Assembly: GCF_029962835.1 (NCBI RefSeq)
Contig: NC_080588.1
Span: 48,529,001 to 48,593,000 of the forward strand
Reading direction: 5' to 3'
Origin: Magnolia sinica
Taxonomy: Eukaryota; Streptophyta; Magnoliopsida; Magnoliales; Magnoliaceae
DNA: 64,000 nucleotides
Shown here: piece by piece, positions 10,896 to 22,280 of the stretch
How positions within the stretch are numbered: position 1 is the first letter of the stretch
Layout of the letters: the number at the start of each line of letters is the position of its first letter
The notes under the pieces: generated by a model
Told to the model about the DNA's origin: nothing
Databases searched by the model: none
The model's input: the letters and a program-made list of their open reading frames with translations, nothing else
Translations under genes and position numbers: made by a program

Positions 10896-11505
10896 TACAC
10901 GTGGAGTATCAACTTCGTTGGACGGGCAGTCTGATGAATGGATGGTCTAGATGGGGCCCATGCAGCAGCTGGGCCCCTTGCTATTATTACATTCCACACT
11001 ACAGGTGGGTCCCACGTAGGGCCCACCATCATATATATAATGATATATTATATTATAATAATATTATATTTTATAATATACATTTTTCTTTCTCTCTCTC
11101 TCTCTCTTTATTTGCAAGATAGTACAACCCACTGCAAGATCACACTTCTATGGAGGCCACGTCCAGCATCTAGAGACAATGGATGGACGGGTACAACACA
11201 AGCATCATGGTGGGTCCCACATGGACATGGCCCACCAGTTTGGATTGATCTGATATTTGTGTTTTCCTTCCGTCTAAGCCCGGTAATGGGCTGGATGGTG
11301 TAGATCCAACACATTCGTCAGGTGGGTCCCATAAAGGTGAATGGCATAGATAAAATATACACTTCATGATGGGCCACACACACAAACACACTATCATCCA
11401 TACAATAGAGAGAGAGAGACAGTGAGATAGAGGGACCCCGCCACTATGGGCCCCTCTCTATATTGCATACATCAATGTGGGTCCCACAACAAGTGGGCCC
11501 TAAAA

Positions 11506-11716
11506 TTGAAATCAACGATAGATCACCCACCTATTGCACTCCTCCTTGGTCCCTTGGACTCCTATGCTCCTTGCCTTCAATTTTGATAGAGGTTGATGAT
11601 GAGTGAATGGTTGAGATGGGAGATGAGAGAGTGGGAAAGTGGAACGCACTTGGATTTGGGAGATAGAGCTTGGATGTTGGGTGTTGCTTGGGAGGTTGGA
11701 GAGTAAAGATAGAAAT

Positions 11717-11759
<43 letters not shown>

Positions 11760-11851
11760 TGGATGAAAGGGATGGATGGAATGGTTGTTGTAAGGGATGG
11801 GAACGGGAAACCATAGGTTGGGTTGAAAATTGGGTGAAAGAGGGATGGGTG

Positions 11852-11888
<37 letters not shown>

Positions 11889-12245
11889 GACTTTGGAAAA
11901 AAGTAATGGTTGCTTGTACTTGAGTTATGGTGTGTACTTGACTTGATTGATTGATTGATTGATGAGACATATTGTAGAGATTCTCTCAGAATTCGCAACG
12001 CGCAGTGTTTCTTCGGAATGAATGCGGGCCCACATCTCCTGGTTTGGGTATCACATTAGCGCATGAGACGCGGCGTTGGAACCGTAGTGATAGCACAGTC
12101 ACTAGGGTATAAGTTTCAGGTCGAGTTGACTCCAGTTTGCAGGACTCTGCTTAGGATCGCGCGCAAATGTCGGATATAGGTTAATGGTTGCCGAAATTCG
12201 ATCGGGAGGATCGCGGAACCCTACGGAACAGTATGGTCTAAGATA
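11506..12245. other. Unassigned intergenic stretch
   Basis: From 11506 to 11985 it is purine-rich with GA microsatellites. From 11986 to 12245 it changes to a more GC-balanced block (with GATCGCGCGCAAATGTCGG and CCGAAATTCGATCGGGAGG) unlike its surroundings and with no long reading frame. It may be the edge of another unlabelled LTR; I cannot place it. Confidence 0.4.
11720..11887. repeat. Two (GA)n microsatellites
   Basis: (GA)n occurs at 11720-11757 and again at 11857-11887. The overlapping Ser/Leu and Glu/Arg open frames on both strands are artefacts of these tracts. Confidence 0.9.
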
Positions 12246-12931
12246 TGAGCCTTACAATGAATGAAAGGAGGTCGAGCACCATCTCCCTTAAGAGGATAAC
12301 TGTTCCGAATCCACCGAACTTCTTTGGAATCCTCATAGAGGCTTCTCGAATCTACGAGAAAGAAAAAAAGAAAAATATAAATTAAATTCTATAAAATTCA
12401 AAATTGATTAATGAATGAAATAAATGAGTTCACAACCCTTTAAATAGGGATACCAAGCAATGTTAGAGAAATTAGAAGCAAACTACAACTAAAACTTCTA
12501 GAATTCGCAACTTACTATAAATAGTAAATTTACATTTTATAGTAAGTTTCGTATGTGGCTTAACCATGTTATTCTCCTAATTTTTTTAAGAACTTTTCAT
12601 GTTGGACACAACTCTTAAAGCCCAACGGATGAAGAGTTATAATTAAACTAAAACTTACTATTTATAGTAAATACGGAATTAAATATGGAATTCGACCGTC
12701 GATATGATGGAATTTTGCAAATCCTGTGTGTGGGTAACCCATCTTATGCCGATTTGGTGAGCTAAAGTAGCTCGTCTTACCCCAAAATCATATATTTTAT
12801 TCCTAATAACTCATTCTGGATTTTAAGATACGCCCGATCTAAGGTCCGACGGTCCAGATTACTTCTGTCGTTGACCAGGCCTTTTCTGATCCATCTTGGC
12901 CATGAAACTGTCTACGACCTACTCTACATCA
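12246..12931 (-). repeat. 3' LTR of Gypsy-1 (about 686 bp)
   Basis: It matches 22281-22965 across its length, for example GAGGATAACTGTTCCGAATC at 12291 and 22325. The end at 12931 is shared with 22965 (CTCTACATCA). A TATTTAAA box on the minus strand lies at 12446-12439 and is conserved at 22480-22473. The exact distal boundary is approximate. Confidence 0.85.
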
Positions 12932-12943
12932 GTCCCCTCCACT
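12932..12943 (-). other. Polypurine tract of Gypsy-1
   Basis: On the minus strand AGTGGAGGGGAC lies between the stop of pol (12944-12946) and the 3' LTR, the expected place for plus-strand priming. Confidence 0.7.
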
Positions 12944-13942
12944 TCAAAAGAACTCGTCCTGCTCTGGTTCATGATACTCGATCAGGTCCGTGACGTTAAA
13001 AGTCCGTGAGATCGCCATGTCATCTGGAAGATCAACAACATAAGCGTTATCATTGATCTTTTAGATGATTGGGAAGGGTGCAATCTTCTTATTCTTCAAC
13101 TGGTTGTACATCCCAGTCGAAAATCTCTCTTTGCGCAGATGGACCATAACGCGATTGCCCATCTTGAATACTTTTTGTCATTGATGCTTGTCCGCTTGTT
13201 CATTACACTTCTCGTTCGAAGCATGTAGTTTGGTCTGCACTTCCACATGGATGCCTACGATCCTGTCTGCCATATTTTCTCCTGCAATGCTCATGCCTGG
13301 GAGCTTGGGCAGAGGGACCAAGTCAAGTGTGTGGTGAGACACTCGTTTGTAGATAATCTGGAATGGTGATTTTCCTGTCGAGCGATTCACTATGTTGTTG
13401 AATGCAAACTTTGCTTGAGACAAGGCCAAATCTCACTGCTTCGGTTTTTCTCCTAAAATACAGCGAATGAAGTTTCCCAACATGCGATTCACAACATCAG
13501 TCTGCCCATCAGTCTGTGGATGGTAGGCACAGCTGAATTGAAGTCATGTATCGAATCGAGTCCACAAAGTCTGCCAAAAGTAATTAATGAACTTTATATG
13601 ATGATCAGAAGTAACAGTCTTAGGGACCCCGTATAGCCATACGACCTCCCTGAAGAATATATTCACCATGTGTGTTGCATTGAAGGTCTTCTTGCATAGG
13701 ATAAAGTGCACCATCTTGGATAAATGATCTACCACCACGAACACCGAATCCATGTCACGTTATGTTCATAGGAGACCAAGCACGAAGTCCATAGATAAAT
13801 CCTCCCAAGGATGGTCAGGCACAGGTAACGGGGTGTGAAGGCCCGTATTCTAAAATTTTTCCTTGGAGGTCTGACAAACATGACAACGTTGAATGGCTTT
13901 TTCCACATCACTGTAAATGATATCTTATCCAGCTCCTAGGTT
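12944..13942 (-). pseudogene. pol: Gypsy-1 integrase core and C-terminal part
   Basis: On the minus strand, 13911-13860 encodes the second half of the HHCC zinc finger (IQRCHVCQT type). The core follows: VVVDHLSKM at about 13733, and [12 protein letters not shown] with the second Asp at about 13612 (family: SDRD). Then come an ALSQAKFAFNNIVNRSTGKS block at 13429-13370 and a tail ending [11 protein letters not shown] with a TGA at 12946-12944. Several stops and frame changes interrupt it. No chromodomain is visible. The upstream half of the zinc finger is at 18862-18950, beyond the inserted Copia-2. Confidence 0.85.
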
Positions 13943-15636
13943 TGTCAAATTTTGTAATGCCAAAACCTCTTGGAATCTATATCTTGTTTAGCTGTTATTG
14001 TAAGATCAACTTCATGTCATCCTTACCAAACTTGTCTACATTTAATTATAAGATCAAGAAGTTCAAGTAAAAGATCAAGAGGTTCAAGAACAACATCAAG
14101 AAGTTTAAGTACAAGATCAAGAGGTTCAAGAACAACATCAAGAAGTTCAAGTACTAGATCAAGTCTTCAAGCTTCAACTACTTCAAGAGAATGATATATG
14201 ATGATTCAACCTCACAAATAAGGTTTATTTGACCCTAGATTAGGATTGGTCATACAATTTGCATTTATATCATAAGTCATTTAATAATTTTATAGGTCAT
14301 TTTTCGACCAGTCCTAGTCATGGTTCGACTAGTCTAGACACTAGCTCGACCAGTCCAAGAATTTTCTCGACCAGTTCAAGGTTTGTTGTGAATTTTTAAA
14401 ATTTTCTATTAGACCCTCGACCAGTCCTGGAGACTGCTCGACCAGTCGAGTGAACAGTGCTCGACCAGTTGTGCAGGCTCGACTCAAAGTCCAGCAACAT
14501 TTTTAGGTCCCACTCGACTAATCAGGTGTAGTGCTCGACTAGTCGAGTAGTGATCTTATCTTATCACGCCAGAAATTTTGAAATGTTGTTGGTCCTTCGA
14601 CTAGTCGAACTGACCACTAGGCCAGTCAAGCATACAATATTTTTCCCTATAAATTGAGGACAATTTTCAGAGTTTTTTAATTCATTTTAAAATATTCAAG
14701 TCACAATTCTGAGAAACTTCTCCCCACATTCGAGAAGTTAATTAGTTAGTATTTAAGATTCTTTTATTAGCTTTTTTGTATTTGATTTTGTGATCTATAT
14801 TCAATTCTATTTCTTTTGAAAAGAGAATATTGATTTTACCCTTTTTGAGATTAAAATCAAATCAAGCTAGCCCACATTAATTTAATAAAAAAATCATTTA
14901 GATCTAAGAAATCTTTCATATGTGAGTTTGGACATTGAACACCTACATTGAATTGGTTCTACCAGGCTTCATTAGAAGAAGAATTTTCAGATAAGTACAT
15001 TTCAATTTTCTGTATTTGGTTTGTAAGATTGCCAGAAAATCTTTCATTTTGGGTTTGACTGAGATAGCCAGAAAATCTCAGTGAGTAGGATTTTTAATTG
15101 TGGTAGCCCTTTAAAAACACAATTTTGAAGGTTTTGGGTGAACCTTTGAAAACGTATTTCATAGTGAAAGGCAAAATCCCATGGGTGAGGATATTGGGAG
15201 TGGAGTAGTTGTGTAGCTATTTTTCAAACAGTTGGTGTACACACAACCAAAACACTATAATTGTTGGAGTTGTGGTGAATGTTTATTATTGTGCAGTTGT
15301 GGTGAATGATTGTAATTTATTTTCTACACATGTGGCGAATGTTGTAATAGTAGTAGATATTTATTTCTATTTTATTCTTTATTCCTCTGTATTGGTTTGG
15401 GACTTTGATATACAAACCGTTCTAGAAATCAGGTTATCCTACCATAAGCCATTGGTTTTTGGTGTAAGGTTGTCTTTAGAACAACATCTGTATCAACCGC
15501 TAATACTTGTGTATTTGAGGTTGTTATTTATTTCTACTATTTAGGATTGAAAAGTGTTATCTTTTCCTAGTTCTTTCTTTATTCTGCATTTAAATTCTAA
15601 TTTGGCATAGTTCTATTCAAACCCCCTCCCCCCCAG
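13943..15636 (+). repeat. 5' LTR of Copia-2
   Basis: TGTCAAATTTTGTAATGCC at the start aligns with Copia-1 at about 7031. Other shared blocks are the palindrome array, a TATA box (14648-14654), AGCCAGAAAATCTC, GTTTTGGGTGAACCT and TGGTGTAAGGTTGTC near 15460. The LTR breaks off at a run of C bases at 15636. Short repeats of AAGTTCAAGTACAAGATCAAG occupy 14055-14170. Confidence 0.8.
14305..14654. promoter_or_regulatory. CGACYAGTCG array and TATA box in the Copia-2 LTR
   Basis: About 11 copies of the CGACCAGTC or CGACTAGTCG motif lie at 14305-14629, directly before TATAAAT (14648-14654). The motifs persist although the sequence between them differs strongly from Copia-1, which hints at selection on them while the family was active. 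Confidence 0.65.
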
Positions 15637-18600
15637 CTGAGAAAATTGTGGATCTACTTAAGGAGCTTCTAAAATCCAACTCAAATGGTAGAATATATAA
15701 CAAGTACAAGTATAAAAAAATCAATAATGTTCCAAAACCCAAAATTGTAATGAAATAGGTCCCTAAGGTTACTTATTTGGTTGATCACACTGCTTTCAAG
15801 GCTTCAAGTCAATCAAAGTGGTACCTAGATAGTGGATTCTCTAGACATATGACAAGTGACAAAGATTTGTTCACCAATCTCAAAGATATGGCTGATGGTT
15901 CAGTCACTTTTGGTGATGGTGGCAATTGCAGAATTGTTGGCCAAGGTACGGTTCAACTCTTTAATCTTTCACCATTTGAGAATGTCTTATTTGTAGAAGG
16001 TCTTAAGAATAATCTCTTAAGTATATCACAAATCTGTGATAATAAACATATTGTAAAATTTAACAATCAAGGGTGTGAAATTTCTAATGAGAATGGCTTT
16101 GTGATATTGACTGGTTGCAGAGATTCTAAAAATTGTTATATAGTCAGTAACTCAAGCTCGTCTAAGTTATCGTGCTACATGGTTCAAACCATTGAATCCG
16201 ATCTATGGTATAAATGCCTAGGACATGTACACTATCGTAATCTCTATAGACAGAGCAAAGGTGAAGTAATACGTGGTCTACCCAAGTTAAAGAAAATGGA
16301 TAAAATTTGTGGCCATTGTCAGATTTGGAAACAAACTAGAAGTGCTCACAAGAAAGTGAACTCTAGTGCCACAACCAAACCTCTTGAGCTCCTCTACATG
16401 GATCCAGTTGGACCTACTAGAATGAAGATTCGAGATGGTAAAAAATAATAGTTGTAGATGATTTTACTAGGTTGACATGGGTAGTTTTCATGGGAGAGAA
16501 ATATGAAACTCTTGATGAAGTGAAAAGGGTACTCAAGCGTATTCAAACTGAGAAGGAATCACCAGTTATTAAAATACAAAGTGATCATGGTTCTGAATTT
16601 GATAATAGCAGCTTTAAGAAGTTCTATAGCAATCATGAGATATCACATAAATTTTCTGCTCCTAAGACACCTTAACAGAATGGAGTTGTTGAAAGAAAAA
16701 ATCATGTACTTCAAGAGATGACTAATGTTATGTTAAATAGCATGAAACTTCTTAAAAATCTTTGGGTTGAAGCTGTGAACACTGCTTTTCATATTATTAA
16801 TCGTGTATATACTAGAAAATTGAATAATAAGACTCCATATAAACTGTGGTTCAATAAGAAGCCAACAGTCAAATATTTTTGAGTTTTTGGTAACAAATGC
16901 TATATTATACGTGACCGGAAAAATTTAGAAAAATTCGACACTAAAAGTGATGAAGGTGTCTTCCTAGGATATTCTCTAAATAGTCAAGCGTATCGTGTTC
17001 TCAATAAGAGGACCAGTGTAATTCAGGAATCCATTAATGTTTCCATAGATAATCATCTGAATACATTTACCTCTAGTTCAAAAGATGATGAAGTCTTATT
17101 ATTTGATAAACCAGACTCTTCATCTAGTCAAAATAATGACACTGAATTACTATGAGTTAAAGACCATCCAACTGATCAAATACTTGGAAATTCTCTCACT
17201 GGTGTGCGCACTCGTAAATAACTTGAAAACATATGTAATTATGTGTGCTTCACTTTCCGGATTGAGCCGGCCAATGGAAAAGAAGCACTTATTGATAAAA
17301 ATTGGATTATAGCTATGCAAGATGAACTTAATCAATTTGTATGAAATGATGTATGACATTTAGTTCCTAGACCTGATGATAAACATATAATTAGAACCAA
17401 GTGGATCTTTAAAAATAAGTCTGATGAATTAGGTAACATTATAAGAAATAAGGTGAGACTGGTCGTTTAAGGGTACACTCAAATAGAAGGCATCGATTAT
17501 GATGAAACCTTTGCCCCAATAGTTCATCTTGAATCTATCATATTGTTCATATTCATTGTTTGTTACAAAAATTTTAAAACCTATCAAATGGATGTCAAGA
17601 GTGTATTCTTGAATGGTGATCTGCATGAGGAAGTATATGTAGAATAGCCTAAGGGTTTTGAATACCCTAAACATACTAATCATGTTTATCACGTGAAAAG
17701 GGCACTCTATGGTTTAAAACAAGCTCCCAGGGCATGGTACAAAAAGTTGACTAAGTTTCTACTAAGTCATAACCTTGTAATGGGGAGTGTTGATAAAACA
17801 CTATTTGTAAAGAAATATAATGATCACATTCTAATAGTATAGATATATGTTGATGATATTATCTATGGATCTACTTGTGCTAACATATCTGTTGAGTTTG
17901 CAGATTTAATGAAGTCCAAGATTGAAATGAGCATGGTTGGAGAATTGAACTATTTTTTAGGTCTGTAAGTAAAACAGCTTACTGATGGGATATTTATCTC
18001 TCAAACCAAGTATGCTATAAACTTGGTGAAAAAATTTAGATTTAAGAGCGGCAAGAACTTCGATACTCCTATGAGTACGACACTTAAACTTTCTAAGGAT
18101 TCAACAGGTAAATGTGTAGATCCTAAGTTGCGTCCCAGTATGATAGATAGTTTATTATATTTAATTGTGAGTCAACCTGATATTGCATTCAGTGTAGGAA
18201 TCTGTGTTAAATATCAATCAGACCCTAAGTTCGGCCATACATTTTAAGAACTCTGTTGGTTATTCGGATGCTGATTGGGCTAGTAATATTGATGACCGCA
18301 AGTCTACCATCGGTGGATGTTTTTTTGTCGGGAACTACCTAATTTCTTGGCATAGTAAGAAATAGAGTTCTGTATCTCTTTCCACAGCTAAGGCTAAGTA
18401 TATTTCAGCCGGTAATGCTTGTACCCAACTTGTGTGGACGAAGAAAATGTAAGTGATTACGAATTTGTGCAAGATACTATGGTTTTGTATTGTGACAATT
18501 CTAGCGCAATTAACAATTTTAAAAATTCAATTCAACATTCATGAACTAAGCATATTAACATTAGATATCATTATATTCATGAATTAGTTGAAGATAAGAT

Positions 18601-18718
18601 TATTTCAGTGGATTATATTTAGACTGAAAATCGACTTGCTGACATATTTATAAAGCCACTTGATAGAAATAGGTTTGCTAAGTTGAAATTAGATATGGGT
18701 ATGTGCAATATGAACTAA
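15637..18718 (+). pseudogene. pol: Copia-2 pol: protease, integrase, reverse transcriptase, RNase H
   Basis: It begins inside the C-terminal tail of gag (AEKIVDLLKELLKSN, equal to 1780-1825 in Copia-1). The protease is in the open frame 15777-16448 with WYLDSGFSRHMT, the catalytic Asp kept and the usual Cys changed to Phe. The same frame runs through the integrase zinc region (HVHYRNLY, then CGHC). The integrase core with DHGSEFDN is at about 16580-16605 and VVERKN at about 16685. Reverse transcriptase keeps YVDD (17846-17857), but a TAG at 17839 (Gln in the family) precedes it. RNase H is frameshifted near 18240 and 18450. It ends GMCNMN at 18716-18718. Many stops are single C-to-T changes. 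Confidence 0.88.
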
Positions 18719-18783
18719 AATGTTTATGTTTATTTGTACTCTATTACATGTTTTTATTTTATTTTATTTTTATAAATTTTTTA

Positions 18784-18861
18784 ATTTTCAACTTTCTTTA
18801 TTCCGCATTTAAATTTTCACCCTCCCCCCCCACCCATTGGACTCTTAGCTCAGCCTTTTCA
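18784..18861 (+). repeat. Truncated 3' LTR end of Copia-2
   Basis: TTTCTTTATTCCGCATTTAA matches 15577-15600 in the 5' LTR, and the end CTTAGCTCAGCCTTTTCA matches the Copia-1 LTR end. After 18861 the Gypsy-1 integrase resumes. Confidence 0.8.
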
Positions 18862-19702
18862 ATCACGACCAATTATGGCCAGTAATACCGCTCTTCCATA
18901 ATAGCTCGCGTCTTGTCTCGCCTAAGGTATCCATCGAGGCCACCTCCATGTAGCTCCTAAATAATCTGCTCCCTCAAAAAACTTTGAGGGATGCACAATC
19001 GATTCCCTTTGAAGAGAAAACTGTCATGTATATGAAAGTCACTGGGGTGATCTTCTTGGCACTTCATCCAAGACTCTTTGAAGTACTCATCCTCAACATA
19101 CAGCTCCTTGAGACAGTCGAAGCCTACCACCTCGTTGCTCATCGTAACAAATAGTGATGCACGACAGTTAAGTGCATCAGTCACCTTGTCTTGCTGCCCT
19201 AACTTATGCTTTAGAACGAACGTGAATTCTTGTAAAAATACAACTCACCTAACATGCACACAATTTATGTTAGTCTGACTATTAATAAACTTTAATGCTT
19301 AATAGTTAGTGTACAGAACAAACTCTCTTTGAATCAGATATGTTGTCAATGTCGCAGTGCCTGAACAATCAGGTATAACTCAAGCTCATGCATCGACCAC
19401 TTCTTTCGGGCTTCGCTGAGCTTCTCATTGTAGAAGGCAAATGGCCTGCCTTCTTGTAATAATACTCCTCCAATTCTGACATATGAAGCGTCACACTCAA
19501 CTTCAAATAACTTGTCGAAATTAGGAAGCACCAAGACCGATGTTGTGGACAAACGATGCTTGATCTCATGAAAGCTTTTGTCAGCTTCATCGGTCCACTG
19601 AAACGGTCCTTTTTTCATGCAATCTGTAATAGGCACGACTATTGTACTAAAAGTTCGCACGAATCGATGATAGAAGGTCGTAAACCCATAAAAACTCCTC
19701 AC
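18862..19702 (-). pseudogene. pol: Gypsy-1 RNase H and first half of integrase zinc finger
   Basis: The frame 19702-19346 holds the RT connection and RNase [45 protein letters not shown] with the first catalytic Asp, and WSMHELELY with the Glu. The frame 19184-18957 continues with an LFKGNRLCIPQSFLREQII block. Then comes the zinc-finger start on the minus strand (GGLDGYLRRDKT..., RYYWP at about 18880), where an in-frame TAA lies. Copia-2 interrupts directly after it. RNase H would remove the RNA strand during cDNA synthesis. Confidence 0.88.
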
Positions 19703-20708
19703 CTCATGAATGTTTGTGGGGATCGGTCATTCCCAAATGGCTCGCACATTTTCATCGTCCATACGGATGCCCGTGGGCATTACAAAAAATCGTAAAAATA
19801 AGAGGTTATCCATTAAAAAACTACACTTCTTAAGGTTGGGGTACAACTTGTTAATTTATAGGACCTGCAGTACCTACCTGAGATGTTTCCTATGCTCCGT
19901 CACATCTTGGTTATATATTAATATGTCATCAAAATATACTACCATAAATTAGCCAGTGAACAGTTTTAAAACTTGATTCATCAAACACATAAAAGTAGTT
20001 GGTGTGTTCGATAGACCAAAGGACATGACCAGCTACTCATATAACCATTCATTGGTCTTGAATGCCATTTTCCACTCATCACCGAGTTGGATACGAATCT
20101 AATGGTACCCACTCCTTAGGTCTAGTTTAGAAAACACCTTGGCCCATTCTAGCATATCTAGCATGTATTCCAACCGTGGTATTGGGAACCGATATTTGAT
20201 GGTAATTTTGTTGATTGCCCAGTTGTCGACACACATGCACCAGCTTTTATATTTTTTTGGTGTTAATAATGCTGGTACAGTACATGGGTTCATGCTCACT
20301 CTCAAGAGACCCTTATAGATCAATTCCTCTACTTGCCCCTAAAATATATCATACTCCTTCGGACTTATCCGAAAATGAGAGCAGTTGGGCAGGTTAGCCC
20401 TAAGGACGAGATCTATGTGATGTTGGATGTCCCTCATGGGGGGGCAATCCATCAGGTAAATCTTCAGGTCAGACTTCTTTGAATTTCTTTAGTAATAGTC
20501 TTAAACTTGGAGGAATGTTTGAGGGTTCTAATTCCTCAACTTTCACCACTACGACATATACCTCACTGGTTTCCTTGGATTCCTCCATGAAATTTCAAAT
20601 GGTCAAGAGGGAACTCCTCTCCACTTTAGAGGCTTCAGGGTGGTTCTCTGGTGCCATAGGGGCAAGGATTATTTTTCATTTATCTTTGATAAATATGTAG
20701 ACATTGTC
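19703..20708 (-). pseudogene. pol: Gypsy-1 reverse transcriptase
   Basis: On the minus strand 20323-20099 encodes the palm entry: [32 protein letters not shown] and [13 protein letters not shown] with its catalytic Asp. The YFDD box is at 19936-19925 in another frame. The linker between protease and reverse transcriptase (20420-20708) has no open frame of note. At least three frame changes separate the blocks. Confidence 0.87.
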
Positions 20709-21053
20709 TCATCCTCGATGGGTCACTTCACGGTCCGACTGCCAGGGTCGACCGAGCAACATATGACATGCTTCCATGTCGACCACATCACAAAGTATTT
20801 GTCCATTATAATTTTTACCAATTGAAAACGAGATAGTGCATTGTTCAATTACCTTGGTCTTGTTCACCTTTTTTATCCAGCCAATTGAGTATGGGGAAGA
20901 ATGTTTTGTCGTTGGTAGTTGCAACGTGTCCACCATCACTCTTGGGATGATATTCTTGCTACTATCACTGTTTATGATCACATCACAGACCTTTCCATTG
21001 ATAGTGCACTGCAACGAAATATATTGTGCCGCTGTGGATGTAATTCTTTCCAT
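20709..21053 (-). pseudogene. pol: Gypsy-1 aspartic protease with mutated active site
   Basis: An open minus-strand frame shows a retropepsin fold pattern: CDVIINSDSSKNIIPRVMVD early and CDVVDMEACHMLLGRPW late. The active-site triplet expected as D-S-G reads N-S-D here, so both the catalytic Asp and the Gly are lost and the enzyme would be dead. The flanking blocks fit the gypsy protease family well. Confidence 0.85.
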
Positions 21054-22247
21054 GGGGTATACAGTAATCGCCTCACAACTAGAGATTCGCCATGATCCTC
21101 GCCCATCAATTCATCGTCATTTGCTATTTCCTCAGTGGCTTGTTCATGTTCATGAAAGTCAGGGTCTTCTTCTGTGGCCTCACATTTAGTGCTTCCTTTG
21201 TTTATAGTCAAGTGTGTTACAGAACGTTGAGGACAAGTATTTGATAAGTGGCCCAATTGGCCACAGCGGTAACAATTGTTCGACCTTAGTTGAAAATAAG
21301 GATTTGGAATACTCGAGCCCGCTGTTGTGAGTGCCACACATTGAGGCAAAGATGAGCTGCTCCCCGTATCATGGTTTGCGGTTGAAGGAGGTTGAAGACA
21401 TTCTCCTATTGGTTCTTTTCCTCGTGCCAACATTGGATCCTCCATAGGACCCATTATAAGGGGTCGAGTTAAAGGATAAAGCCGATTCGAAACTCTTGTA
21501 AGTTGCATTTCTTCCCTTCTTGCCAACTGAACCGCTTCATCCACGATTCCAACTGGGTGCATCTAAACTCGATCTTAAATTATCGATCGTAACCCTCCTA
21601 TAAATCTCGCCACCTTATGTGACTCAGATTCTGACAGATCGTTTCATGTTGCCAACTGTTGGAATTCTTCAATGTAATCTGTGACGGTTCAATTTCCTTG
21701 TTAGTAATTTCTCCCACTATACAGAAGCACCATATTTTAATTTAAACGCTACCAATTTTACCATTTTATGATCTGACACGTCCATATAATCAAAATATCT
21801 CTCTACTTCGGCTAACCAATCGAGGAAATCTTCTATACGTAATAAATCATTAAAGATAGGAAGTTCAACCTTACCTCAATAGTTTCTTTCAGCACAATCT
21901 AGATAATCACCTCCATGGATTAGTTATTTGTCAAAACCTTCATTAAGTTCTTCGTCGTTAGTACTTGAATCATCTGGTGTACCCCTTCAGTTTACCACTA
22001 GTAGTGCTCTACGAAAATCGGAGTTGTGTCATACAACAACCACCAGCAGTAGAGCAACCATAGGCAACGAAGCACCGCCTAGGACTTGGGGCAAAAGTAG
22101 CGCATCCGCAAGATGGTCGACGGTTTCTTACAACCCTTACATGGTCAACTGTCTCTCCCGATGAAAAGCTTCTATTCTTTCTACAAGATCACGAATCCTT
22201 GGATCACCGTATACAAGATTTTGGCTCATACCTTCATTGTTTGCCAT
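21054..22247 (-). pseudogene. gag: Gypsy-1 gag with CCHC zinc knuckle
   Basis: The probable start is the minus-strand ATG at 22247-22245 (MANNEGMSQNLVYGDPRIRD...), just inside the 5' LTR and primer region. The frame is lost near 22140 and the capsid part is scattered (about 21930-21570, including a WLAEVERYFDY-type block). The frame 21562-20978 ends gag with a perfect CX2CX4HX4C knuckle, CYRCGQLGHLSNTC, at 21274-21233. The knuckle would bind element RNA. Confidence 0.8.
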
Positions 22248-22280
22248 TGGCCCGAGGGGAATCCTCACTTTGATACGAAT

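Larger units (their letters stand above)
9041..11505 (-). mobile_element. Reversed remnant of a long Ty3/gypsy-type LTR, cut at its left by Copia-1
   Basis: Read on the minus strand, 11505-11400 matches the start of the solo LTR at 47398 (TGTTGTGGGACCCAC, GATGTATGCA, then TCTCTCTC). Also, 10200-10040 matches 60020-60160 (GAACGTCCACCATT, GGTCTTTGTGACCT), and the GGGCC minisatellite matches that at 60290-60790. So this is the same LTR family in opposite orientation. The distal end was removed or displaced by Copia-1 at 9040. The ends are much decayed and no target duplication is visible. Confidence 0.65.
13943..18861 (+). mobile_element. Copia-2: internally deleted relative of Copia-1, nested in Gypsy-1
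   Basis: The left LTR (13943-15636) is followed directly by the gag-protease junction of pol. The last terminal bases of that LTR, the primer site and nearly all of gag are missing. After the RNase H stop at 18718 only a short LTR remnant (18784-18861) remains, ending CTCAGCCTTTTCA like the Copia-1 LTR. Two large deletions therefore removed the 5' leader with gag and most of the 3' LTR with any extra ORF. It interrupts the integrase zinc finger of Gypsy-1 in opposite orientation. I could not find a clean 5-base target duplication; the 5' boundary is approximate. Confidence 0.85.

Noticed and set aside
11512-11998. Two overlapping open frames of about 150 codons on the minus strand rich in Ser/Leu/Phe
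   Set aside because: They derive from (GA)n microsatellites; the complementary strand gives Glu/Arg runs. No domain.
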